Shown: piece by piece, positions 1-5,235 of the stretch
Position numbering within the stretch: position 1 is the first letter of the stretch
Layout: each line of letters opens with the position of its first letter
NCBI GenBank assembly: GCA_903932705.1
Contig: CAIZHC010000100.1
Span: forward strand, 1-5,636
Direction of reading: 5' to 3'
DNA length: 5,636 bases
From: an uncultured Actinomycetes bacterium
GTDB lineage: Bacteria; Actinomycetota; Actinomycetes; Nanopelagicales; Nanopelagicaceae
Program-made: the position numbers and the translations under genes
Notes under the pieces: generated by a model
Told to the model about the DNA's origin: nothing
The model's input: only the letters and a program-made list of their open reading frames with translations
The model's database searches: none

Positions 1-2
1 CT

Positions 3-725
3 ATCGCCGCATCGCAATATTCGATTATTTGTCGGATAGATGGTCATGCCGAAATTTCTGATACTTATATATCTGATGCAGTGCAAGTGATGGAGCAAAC
101 CAAGGCGGTAAATGTTGGTGGCATCATGGCCGCATCAGGCGTGGGCGCATTTGAGAGAGCCGTCGCAACTGCGATGCGCTCCCCACTCGGTGTTGGTGCT
201 GCCAGGTTCCACATCGGTGGAAAACCGGGTCCTGCCGACACCGTTTATCTCGGCGTCTTTAATAAAGAGGCGCTCCTTGCGGTTGGGGGATATGACGAAC
301 GTTTTACCCGTGCCCAAGATTGGGAGCTAAATTTTCGATTGCGCCAAGCGGGTGGAGTTATCTGGTTTGATCCAAATCTTGTGGTGACCTATCGCCCACG
401 TCCAAATTTGAGAACTCTCTCCAAGCAATATTTTGAGTACGGTCGTTGGCGCCGAGCCGTCTCACGTAACCACAAGGGAACAATCAACTTTCGCTATCTC
501 GCTCCTCCTGTCACCGTTGCAATTTCTGCGCTCTCAATTCTCTTAGGTGTAACCGTTAATTCGTTTCTCTTTCTGCCAGCCGGCCTTTATATTCTCGGAA
601 ATCTAGTCGGCTCCCTTGTAATTGGAAAAGATATTAAAGAGAAGATTATGTTGCCGGCAATTCTTGCGACAATGCATTTCTCATGGGGAATTGGTTTCAT
701 TACTTCACCTAAGAAGTTAATTTAG
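3..725 (+). CDS. Family 2 glycosyltransferase, 5'-truncated by window edge
   Basis: This is the C-terminal 240 residues of a membrane-associated GT2 glycosyltransferase. It probably transfers a sugar from a nucleotide-sugar donor onto an envelope polysaccharide or lipid carrier. The frame is open from the first complete codon at base 3, so the true start lies outside; the GTG at 81 is internal because coding sequence with family motifs precedes it. Visible motifs, numbered from base 3, are CRIDGH (10-15), the metal-binding DxD-like position of ExoA-type enzymes, and AQDWELNFRLRQAG (104-117), which carries the likely catalytic-base aspartate D106. QYFEYGRWRR (143-152) resembles the QxxRW region. 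The last 75 or so residues are hydrophobic (about 165-235) and fit two or three membrane helices before the end SPKKLI. The stop is 2 bases from the next start, so the two genes are probably co-transcribed. The family is clear; the acceptor is unknown. Confidence 0.88.
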   Translation: MAASQYSIICRIDGHAEISDTYISDAVQVMEQTKAVNVGGIMAASGVGAFERAVATAMRSPLGVGAARFHIGGKPGPADTVYLGVFNKEALLAVGGYDERFTRAQDWELNFRLRQAGGVIWFDPNLVVTYRPRPNLRTLSKQYFEYGRWRRAVSRNHKGTINFRYLAPPVTVAISALSILLGVTVNSFLFLPAGLYILGNLVGSLVIGKDIKEKIMLPAILATMHFSWGIGFITSPKKLI

Positions 726-742
726 AAATGAAGAAGTTAATT
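711..742 (+). repeat. 12-bp direct repeat across the glycosyltransferase/SpoIID junction
   Basis: AAGAAGTTAATT occurs at 711-722 and again at 731-742, a 20-base period. The first copy encodes KKLI at the C-terminus of the glycosyltransferase. The second encodes KKLI directly after the start methionine of the SpoIID-domain protein. The copies lie in different genome frames but the same local codon phase. This may be a small duplication that fixed the gene junction, or coincidence of two lysine-rich ends. The first copy occupies the place where a ribosome binding site for the second gene would sit, and no good one is visible there. Confidence 0.8.
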
Positions 743-1987
743 CTTGGTTTGGTAATTGCGATACTTCCAACATCTGCAACTGCGGCAACAATCCCACCAC
801 ATTTTGTTTTAACCGGTTCAGGCTTCGGCCATGGAGTTGGTATGAGTCAGATTGGCGCGGAAGGTCAGGCGCTGGAAGGTCAAAGCCCGCAATACATATT
901 GAATTATTGGTTTCCTGGAACTGAAATCCTTTCAGTTCCAGATACGCAACTCATCCGAGTAAATATCGGGCATCAACTCTCCTCTGCAACTATTTCGCTC
1001 GCAAATTCCCAATCACGTGGAAATATTGATCTATCTTCGAATCCAGATGGCAGCATAAATAATGGCGGATTAGGTACCGCGGCAAGCATTTACAGATTCT
1101 CGATTGTGGGAAAGAAGATTGCTGCTTCCCTCAGCAATAAAGGGTTAGCAACTCTTCCCTTTGCTGGCCAATCAATGTGGAACGTATATTGGACGGGCAC
1201 GACAGCTTTTCCATCACCAGCAGGTGGTTTAACCGGCCCGAAACCCGAACCATTTACCGTTGTGAAAGTAACTACAGCGAGTGGTTCTATTCAACTTAGG
1301 TATGGCCAGGTGCAGCTCAAAATAGTTGGTGGCAAAATTGAAGTCACTGCCACCATGACTATTGAGCAATATTTACTTGGCATTAGCGAGATGTCATCTA
1401 GCTGGCCAGAGGCGGCCTTACAGGCACAAGCAATTGCCTCTCGTACATATGCATTGGCACATCTCTCAAATAGAAGCGCCTGTGATTGCAATGTTTATAA
1501 CACTAAATACGACCAGGCTTATATTGGATATGCCAAAGAATCTGAGGCACGAGTAGGTTCGCTGTGGGTAGCAGCGGTGACAGCCACGGAACTAGACCCA
1601 AGTAATGCGCAAGCAATTTATTATCTTGGTAAGCCAATCAACGTTTACTTCTTCTCCTCAGATGGTGGGCAAACTCAGCAGAGCTTGGATGTATGGGGAA
1701 CGGCATATCCATATCTCACCAACGTTCCAGATCCCTGGAGTCTAGATATCTTTCTAAATCCTCAATATGCCCATTGGCAACGTGTATTAATTCAGAAGGA
1801 TGTTGCAGCGGCATTTAATTTGCCAGATGTTGTGAGCCTGGCAATCACCGGTAGAACGGTTTCTAATAGCGCAACTCAAATTACTGCCACCTCAAGTAAT
1901 GGCGTGACCGCACAATTAGCTGTCGGAGATTTCAAAACGAAATTGAAGTTGCCATCTTCGTGGTTCGAGATCGCTCCTAACTTATAA
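728..1987 (+). CDS. Secreted SpoIID/LytB-domain protein, likely peptidoglycan-acting
   Basis: The protein has 419 residues and belongs to the SpoIID/LytB family, whose founding member SpoIID is a lytic transglycosylase that cuts glycan strands. Residues 1-19 form a signal peptide: MKK, a hydrophobic core, and an ATA cleavage motif at 17-19. The glycine-histidine motif GSGFGHGVGMSQIGAEGQAL is at 30-49, followed by YILNYWFPGTEI (57-68). The SpoIID core lies at about 175-335. ISEMSSSWPEAALQAQAIAS (219-238) contains E221, the probable counterpart of the catalytic glutamate of SpoIID; CDCNVYNTKYDQAYIGY is at 252-268 and FFSSDGGQTQQSLDVWG at 308-324. The ATG at 728 is chosen because it gives the signal peptide directly. 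The GHGVGMSQ motif lies ahead of the core, unlike B. subtilis SpoIID, where I recall it near the C-terminus. The partner glycosyltransferase suggests a role in wall or capsule assembly. Enzymatic activity is inferred only. Confidence 0.87.
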   Translation: MKKLILGLVIAILPTSATAATIPPHFVLTGSGFGHGVGMSQIGAEGQALEGQSPQYILNYWFPGTEILSVPDTQLIRVNIGHQLSSATISLANSQSRGNIDLSSNPDGSINNGGLGTAASIYRFSIVGKKIAASLSNKGLATLPFAGQSMWNVYWTGTTAFPSPAGGLTGPKPEPFTVVKVTTASGSIQLRYGQVQLKIVGGKIEVTATMTIEQYLLGISEMSSSWPEAALQAQAIASRTYALAHLSNRSACDCNVYNTKYDQAYIGYAKESEARVGSLWVAAVTATELDPSNAQAIYYLGKPINVYFFSSDGGQTQQSLDVWGTAYPYLTNVPDPWSLDIFLNPQYAHWQRVLIQKDVAAAFNLPDVVSLAITGRTVSNSATQITATSSNGVTAQLAVGDFKTKLKLPSSWFEIAPNL

Positions 1988-1988
1988 A

Positions 1989-2021
1989 AGGGGTCCCACC
2001 TTGACCAGTCGCGAGACCCCT
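1989..2021. terminator. Bidirectional rho-independent terminator between SpoIID gene and tRNA
   Basis: AGGGGTC (1989-1995) pairs perfectly with GACCCCT (2015-2021) around a 19-base loop. On the minus strand the hairpin is followed by TTTATAAG, giving with the stem end a run of four T residues; it would end the tRNA transcript. On the plus strand the following bases TCCTCTTATC are only moderately T-rich; it would end the glycosyltransferase/SpoIID transcript. The stem starts 2 bases after the SpoIID stop codon. The large loop is somewhat unusual. Confidence 0.6.
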
Positions 2022-2030
2022 CCTCTTATC

Positions 2031-2103
2031 TGCCCCTGATGGGATTCGAACCCACATCCTTCGATTAGTCAGGTCGATGCTCGATCCATTGAGCTACAGA
2101 GGC
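2031..2103 (-). tRNA. Atypical tRNA; anticodon position reads GAC (Val), body tRNA-Arg-like
   Basis: The minus strand folds into a 73-base cloverleaf: acceptor GCCTCTG/CAGGGGC (2103-2097 with 2038-2032, one T-G wobble), D-stem GCTC/GAGC, T-arm GTGGG-TTCGAAT-CCCAT, discriminator A at 2031 and no encoded CCA. The anticodon arm is TCGAC-CTGACTA-ATCGA. Keeping U33 in place gives anticodon GAC (2070-2068), which is valine. Three features are abnormal: T at position 37 (base 2067), normally a purine; C at position 21 (base 2083), normally A; and a C-A mismatch at 31-39. The body, including A20 and GTAGCTCAATGGAT, resembles actinobacterial tRNA-Arg (CCT), whose loop would be CTCCTAA. It could be a functional tRNA with a drifted loop, a tRNA pseudogene, or a gene whose anticodon arm was replaced. 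That it is a tRNA or tRNA-derived is firm; the amino acid is not. Confidence 0.8.
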
Positions 2104-2127
2104 GTATTGCGAATCTATATTCAATAC
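2104..2127. repeat. Inverted repeat abutting the tRNA 5' end
   Basis: On the minus strand, directly before the tRNA, GTATT pairs with AATAC and GAAT with ATTC around the tetraloop ATAG, with a two-base GC bulge between. The hairpin ends exactly at the position where RNase P would cut. It is AT-rich and weak. It may be a leader structure of the tRNA precursor, or chance, since the same bases could include the tRNA's -10 element. Confidence 0.35.
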
Positions 2128-2157
2128 GAAGGCGTAAAATGATTAACAGCAACTGGT

Positions 2158-2186
2158 GTGAAAAGAAAAGAGTTGTGGAGTAATAT
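2158..2186 (+). promoter_or_regulatory. Possible plus-strand promoter in the intergenic region
   Basis: GTGAAA (2158-2163) matches the -35 consensus at four of six positions. After 17 bases it is followed by TAATAT (2181-2186), which matches the -10 consensus at four of six, including the key TANNNT pattern. Transcription would start near 2192-2194. There is no plus-strand gene before the terminator at 2222-2252, so it would drive only a short RNA. In an AT-rich gap a chance match is quite possible. Confidence 0.3.
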
Positions 2187-2192
2187 CAGAGT

Positions 2193-2255
2193 TAGTCAGG
2201 TCGGTGTAAGCCGAGCAACAGAAAAGACCCGAGAATTATTCTCGGGTCTTTTGCT
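2193..2255 (+). ncRNA. Hypothetical ~60-nt small RNA complementary to the tRNA anticodon arm
   Basis: From the predicted start near 2193 to the terminator at 2222-2252 plus its T-rich tail, a transcript of about 60 bases would consist of three parts. The first is the anticodon-arm complement (2192-2206). The second is a small hairpin TCGG-TGTAAG-CCGA (2201-2214). The third is the strong terminator stem. The first part can pair with tRNA positions 25-39 over 15 consecutive base pairs, 14 Watson-Crick and one G-U. No known RNA family was recognised. The terminator alone is well explained by dapD, so the RNA rests on a modest promoter and the complementarity. Confidence 0.22.
2222..2252. terminator. 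Strong bidirectional terminator downstream of dapD
   Basis: AAAAGACCCGAGAA (2222-2235) and TTCTCGGGTCTTTT (2239-2252) form a perfect 14-bp inverted repeat with a three-base apex, in practice a slightly larger loop. On the minus strand it lies 18 bases after the dapD stop and is followed by its own T run, a standard terminator for dapD. On the plus strand it is followed by GCTTTTAC and would stop anything transcribed rightwards from the tRNA region. Confidence 0.88.
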
Positions 2256-2270
2256 TTTACAGATTTTAAA

Positions 2271-3182
2271 CTAATTTGCGTGCAAAATTGAGTTCAGGCC
2301 CTCCCAGCCACCCACCTTTGGAACTACTTCAAGATTTCCAGTTTGAGAGTTGCGACGGAAAATTAAATTACTTGCGCCGGAGAGTTCACGAGCTTTTACT
2401 ACCTGGCCATCGGGCAAAGTGATCTTTGATCCTGCTGTGATGTAAGTACCTGATTCAATAACGCAATCATTTCCAAGTGAAATTCCAAGACCTGAGTTAG
2501 CGCCAAGTAGGCAACGCTCTCCGATTGAAATAACTTCTTTACCGCCGCCGCTGAGTGTTCCCATGATTGATGCACCGCCACCGACATCGCTTCCATTACC
2601 AACAACAACTCCAGCGCTGATGCGACCTTCGACCATAGAAGCACCAAGGGTGCCAGCGTTAAAGTTCACAAAGCCTTCATGCATGATGGTTGTGCCAGGT
2701 GCGAGGTATGCACCTAAGCGAACACGATCGCCATCTGCAATTCGAACTCCGTCTGGAATTACATAATCAACCATCCGAGGAAACTTATCCACCCCGTAAA
2801 CAGTGAGGTGACCATGGGCGGCGCGTAATTTGGCGCGCGTGATTTCGAAGTTAAGAAGTGAGCAGGGTCCTGCAGAAGTCCAAACAACATTTGTAAGAAC
2901 TCCAAAGATTCCATCGAGTTTGAGGCCGTGAGGCTTCACTAAACGATGGGAGATGAGATGCAATCTGAGGTAGGCATCTGCGGCTGACGTTGGAGCGGCA
3001 TCGAGGTCGATTTCAATATCGACAGCCTCTCTTGTTACTCCACGATTCAAGTCGCTGCCAAGGAGCGATGATCTATCGGCAGGGGTGGTGATGGGCTCGA
3101 GGCTTACGGTTGGGAACCAGCAGTCGAGGATCTCGCCATTAGCAGCGATGGTTGCAATTCCGCTTCCGTAGCCTTTACTCAT
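2271..3182 (-). CDS. dapD: 2,3,4,5-tetrahydropyridine-2,6-dicarboxylate N-succinyltransferase
   Basis: DapD transfers succinyl from succinyl-CoA to tetrahydrodipicolinate in the cytoplasm, a step of the succinylase route to meso-diaminopimelate and lysine. The 303 residues align along nearly the whole length with M. tuberculosis DapD (Rv1201c, 317 residues), including YLRLHLISHRLVKPHGL (71-87), GVLTNVVWT (94-102), TVYGVDKFPRMVDYVIP (127-143) and the C-terminal end HAN. The region from about 145 to 265 is a left-handed beta-helix of hexapeptide repeats. HEGFVNFNAGTLGASMVEGR (168-187) contains E185, matching the essential E199 of the tuberculosis enzyme, and the glycine-rich SDVGGGASIMGTLSGGG is at 198-214. 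The N-terminal domain is shorter than in M. tuberculosis at about 30-60. The ATG at 3182 gives an N-terminus matching the family; no ribosome binding site is obvious. It is a single gene with its own terminator; dapE, next to it in M. tuberculosis, is absent. Confidence 0.97.
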   Translation of the reverse strand: MSKGYGSGIATIAANGEILDCWFPTVSLEPITTPADRSSLLGSDLNRGVTREAVDIEIDLDAAPTSAADAYLRLHLISHRLVKPHGLKLDGIFGVLTNVVWTSAGPCSLLNFEITRAKLRAAHGHLTVYGVDKFPRMVDYVIPDGVRIADGDRVRLGAYLAPGTTIMHEGFVNFNAGTLGASMVEGRISAGVVVGNGSDVGGGASIMGTLSGGGKEVISIGERCLLGANSGLGISLGNDCVIESGTYITAGSKITLPDGQVVKARELSGASNLIFRRNSQTGNLEVVPKVGGWEGLNSILHAN

Positions 3183-3216
3183 GGAGCGAACGCTATCAAA
3201 AGGCCTCGTGGCCAGG

Positions 3217-3222
3217 ATTATC
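3217..3222 (-). promoter_or_regulatory. Candidate -10 element of dapD
   Basis: Read on the minus strand, bases 3222-3217 are GATAAT, five of six to the -10 consensus, placing a start near 3210 and a leader of about 28 bases. No convincing -35 lies 16-18 bases upstream. The element sits inside the 78-base gap shared with the divergent region 4 gene, so the two promoters would overlap and might compete. Confidence 0.35.
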
Positions 3223-3247
3223 CGTACAACTTTGATGGTCCGACTAG

Positions 3248-3261
3248 TAATCTCCCATCTA
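3248..3261 (+). promoter_or_regulatory. -10 element giving a leaderless start for the region 4 gene
   Basis: TAATCT (3248-3253) fits TANNNT and lies 7 bases before the A of the ATG at 3261, the spacing expected if transcription starts at the start codon itself. No Shine-Dalgarno sequence precedes this ATG, which fits leaderless translation, common in actinobacteria. The possible -35, TACAAC at 3225-3230 with 17-base spacing, is weak. Confidence 0.42.
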
Positions 3262-3464
3262 TGAAGCCGGTGCCGACTCTCGCTGAACTCTTGGCGACGC
3301 TGCCCGAAGAGGAGCGCTTCATTCTCTCGCTACATGTTGTCAAGGGGATTCCCGTAGAGGAGATAGCAAAGAAGCTCGGAGTTCCGCATAAATCCGTTCT
3401 GGCCGTAGTGGAGATGGGGAAGAGGCGCCTATTTGCAGCGCTGGATTTCCCACCTTTCCCCTGA
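3261..3464 (+). CDS. Small orphan sigma-70 region 4-like HTH protein
   Basis: This 67-residue protein consists almost entirely of a sigma-70 region 4 type fold. LPEEERFILSLHVVKGI (14-30) matches the first helices of region 4 (LPxxxRxvl...G), and PVEEIAKKLGVPHKSVLAVV (31-50) is the helix-turn-helix, followed by basic EMGKRRLFAAL (51-61). Region 2, needed for core binding and -10 recognition, is missing, so it is not a complete sigma factor. It may bind DNA or RNA polymerase as a regulator. The frame stays open upstream into antisense dapD but contains no ATG, GTG or TTG close by, so ATG 3261 is the likely start, probably leaderless. The acidic and basic pattern and the tight domain boundaries argue for a real gene rather than a chance frame. 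It is divergent from dapD and 63 bases before the DUF3117 gene. Function beyond DNA binding is not known. Confidence 0.75.
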   Translation: MKPVPTLAELLATLPEEERFILSLHVVKGIPVEEIAKKLGVPHKSVLAVVEMGKRRLFAALDFPPFP

Positions 3465-3497
3465 TGCGAGATACTTCTCCCTAGGTTCTTAACGTCT

Positions 3498-3520
3498 TAT
3501 CTTTTCTTGAAGTAAGGGAG
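3498..3520 (+). promoter_or_regulatory. Ribosome binding site and possible -10 of the DUF3117 gene
   Basis: AAGGGAG (3514-3520) is a good Shine-Dalgarno sequence 7 bases before the ATG at 3528. It is the clearest one in the window and fixes that start. TATCTT (3498-3503) fits a -10 element with start near 3510; the corresponding -35 (TTCTCC, 3475-3480) is poor. The operon from DUF3117 to the methyltransferase may start here or be read through from the region 4 gene. Confidence 0.5.
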
Positions 3521-3527
3521 TTTCACC

Positions 3528-3707
3528 ATGGCAGCCATGAAACCACGTACTGGCGATGGTCCCATGGAGGTCACCAAGGAGGCTCGAAGCCTGGTGATGC
3601 GTATCCCGCTTGAGGGCGGTGGCCGTTTAGTGGTCGAGCTCAATGTCGAAGAGGCAACCAATTTGGGGAACGCCCTTCAGGCAGCGGTTGCACTCGTAAA
3701 GAAATAA
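3528..3707 (+). CDS. DUF3117 domain-containing protein
   Basis: This is a 59-residue protein of the actinobacterial DUF3117 family; the function is unknown. The N-terminus MAAMKPRTGDGPMEVTKEAR (1-20) and the following RIPLEGGGRLVVEL (25-38) agree nearly residue for residue with the small M. tuberculosis protein Rv1211 as I recall it. The C-terminal part from about 39, EEATNLGNALQAAVALVKK (41-59), is more variable and looks helical and amphipathic. It has no signal peptide, membrane segment or cysteine, so it should be cytoplasmic. The start is supported by the ribosome binding site AAGGGAG and by family conservation. The gene is followed after 10 bases by pepA, which suggests co-transcription. 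Strong conservation of such a small protein across actinobacteria suggests an important but undescribed role. Confidence 0.93.
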   Translation: MAAMKPRTGDGPMEVTKEARSLVMRIPLEGGGRLVVELNVEEATNLGNALQAAVALVKK

Positions 3708-3717
3708 GGTCAGGGCC

Positions 3718-5235
3718 ATGCAATTGCCTGCGCCTCTCTTTCGCCATTCTGGCTCTCTAGTAGAAGCCAATCTAGGGAAATTTAACGCGGTAGTTCTCCT
3801 CGCTTCTAAGAATGAAGAGGCGCTGGAACTATCTGCAAGCGCATTCGCTGAAAAAACTCTCGCAGCACTTGGCCTCTCTTTCGAAACAATCCTTTCGCAG
3901 TGGCCTGAGTACGCAGCGAAAGCTGGTGAGATTCTTGAAGTTCCGATTTCCGATAAAGGTGCATTACATCGCCTCTATATTCTCGGAGTTGGTAACGCTT
4001 CAATAGATGATTCGCGCAAAGCTGGTTCAGCGCTAGGTCGTAAAGTTAAGTCAACGGGTTATTCACTTCTGCATGGTTTTGAAGGGGAGTACGACGCTGC
4101 CGTCGCTCACCTCGTTGCATTTTCACTCTCGCAATATGGCTGGAATGTGAAGAGCGAATACTCTAAGAACGATAAGAGCGCTCGCGAAAAAGGTTCAACT
4201 TCCTTGACTCTTGATGGCTCCCTTGCGAGCGCCATAACTCGCGCTGAAATCTTGGCAGATTCCGTGTGGACGACACGCGATCTCATTCACACGCCATCGA
4301 ACATTAAGAACCCAGCATGGTTGGCAGAACAAGCAAAGAATTTGGTGAAGAAGAGTAAGAGCCCAGCGCTATCCGTTGTGGTGAAAAAGGGTCGCGAACT
4401 CGAAAACTTTGGCGGATTAAAAGCTGTAGGAAATTCCTCACCGAATTCCCTTCCGCATCTTGTAGAAATTCGTTACGCCCCTGTCGGAAGTTCCAAGTGG
4501 CCACATGTAGTTCTAGTCGGCAAAGGAATTACATATGACACGGGTGGAATCTCACTCAAGCGTCCTTACGACCTAATGATTCCTATGAAGAGCGATATGG
4601 CCGGAGCTGCTGCGATTCTCTCTGCGACTGTTGCGATGGCAAAGATTCAACCTCGCCTTCGTATAACTGCTCTCATGATGTGCGCTGAAAATATGGTGTC
4701 AGGAACCGCGCAGCGCCCATCTGATGTCATCACACAATATGGTGGAACAACTGTTGAAGTTATCAATACGGATGCAGAAGGACGATTGGTTCTTGCTGAT
4801 GGGTTGGCATATGCCGATCTGGAATTAAAACCAGATTACTTACTCGACATTGCAACACTCACGGGAGCCGCAACTCTTGGTTTGGGAAAGCAACACGGCG
4901 CGATGTACACCCGCAATCCAGCACTAGCAGCGGGGCTTCAAGCAGCGGGAGAGCGCATCGGCGAGCGAGTCTGGCCAATGCCTTTAATTGATGATTATGT
5001 CCCAGCCCTTGCAAGTAACGTTGCCGATTTCAATCATGATGCATCCGCAAAGAGTTTTAGCGCCGGTTCAGTTACCGCAGCTCTCTTCCTGGAACAATTT
5101 GTTGGCGAACAGAACTGGGTTCATTTGGATATTGCAGGTCCAGCTCGCTCAGATGTAGATGCTGGTGAATCGATAAAGGGCGGAACTGGATTCGGCACTC
5201 GCCTACTTATTGAATGGTTGGCAAATCTCTCATGA
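3718..5235 (+). CDS. pepA: Leucyl aminopeptidase, M17 family
   Basis: This is a cytoplasmic two-metal aminopeptidase that removes N-terminal residues, typically leucine, from peptides and so serves peptide turnover. The 505 residues match the normal length of about 500. The N-terminal macro-like domain covers about 1-170 and the catalytic domain about 175-505. The metal ligands and catalytic residues are all visible: VGKGITYDTGGISLK (267-281) gives K269, D274 and K281; MKSDMAGAAA (290-299) gives D293; and the family signature NTDAEGRL (350-357) gives D352, E354 and R356. DIAGPARSD (471-479) and GGTGFGTRLLIEWL (488-501) form the usual C-terminus. The segment RPYDLMIP (282-289) differs from the more common KPAxxMxx. 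ATG 3718 lies 10 bases after the DUF3117 stop, with only a weak ribosome binding site, and the 3' end overlaps the methyltransferase start, so it sits inside an operon. Confidence 0.95.
   Translation: MQLPAPLFRHSGSLVEANLGKFNAVVLLASKNEEALELSASAFAEKTLAALGLSFETILSQWPEYAAKAGEILEVPISDKGALHRLYILGVGNASIDDSRKAGSALGRKVKSTGYSLLHGFEGEYDAAVAHLVAFSLSQYGWNVKSEYSKNDKSAREKGSTSLTLDGSLASAITRAEILADSVWTTRDLIHTPSNIKNPAWLAEQAKNLVKKSKSPALSVVVKKGRELENFGGLKAVGNSSPNSLPHLVEIRYAPVGSSKWPHVVLVGKGITYDTGGISLKRPYDLMIPMKSDMAGAAAILSATVAMAKIQPRLRITALMMCAENMVSGTAQRPSDVITQYGGTTVEVINTDAEGRLVLADGLAYADLELKPDYLLDIATLTGAATLGLGKQHGAMYTRNPALAAGLQAAGERIGERVWPMPLIDDYVPALASNVADFNHDASAKSFSAGSVTAALFLEQFVGEQNWVHLDIAGPARSDVDAGESIKGGTGFGTRLLIEWLANLS

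Larger units (their letters stand above)
2065..2206. repeat. 15-base near-repeat of the tRNA anticodon arm
   Basis: On the plus strand, TTAGTCAGGTCGATG (2065-2079, inside the tRNA gene, tRNA positions 39-25) recurs as TTAGTCAGGTCGGTG (2192-2206), 14 of 15 identical with the first 12 exact. The second copy lies upstream of the tRNA in the tRNA's own direction. Two such words are unlikely to match by chance within under 200 bases. They could be an attachment-site remnant, since integrases often use anticodon-arm sequence, the product of gene conversion, or an antisense element. No integrase gene is in the window. Confidence 0.75.

Noticed and set aside
81..83. GTG as the start of the glycosyltransferase
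   Set aside because: The frame is open to the window edge and the upstream codons carry the CRIDGH metal-site motif, so the gene begins outside the window.
2104..2163. A minus-strand promoter for the tRNA (TTCACA at 2162-2157, TAGATT at 2118-2113)
   Set aside because: The best -35 and -10 candidates are at unsuitable spacing from each other; no pair fits well, so no promoter is called.
2191..2220. Possible piece of SRP RNA or tmRNA because of GTCAGGTCGG
   Set aside because: The conserved SRP tetraloop and asymmetric loop (GGAAGGAAGCAGCC type) and the tmRNA tag-coding region are absent; the match is only a few bases.
2563..2766. Plus-strand open frame of 67 residues opposite dapD, rich in proline and threonine
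   Set aside because: It lies wholly within the strongly supported dapD gene on the other strand, has no recognisable domain, and its composition is what the reverse of hexapeptide-repeat codons gives.
3198..3213. GGCC-ACGA-GGCC followed by TTTT on the minus strand in the dapD leader, like a tiny attenuator
   Set aside because: The stem is only four base pairs and the T run four bases; GGCC is self-complementary and such hairpins are common by chance. No leader peptide or alternative fold was seen.
3123..3260. Longer N-terminus of the region 4 protein from the open frame upstream
   Set aside because: No ATG, GTG or TTG in frame was found in this stretch, and extension would run into antisense dapD; the leaderless ATG at 3261 is the simpler choice.
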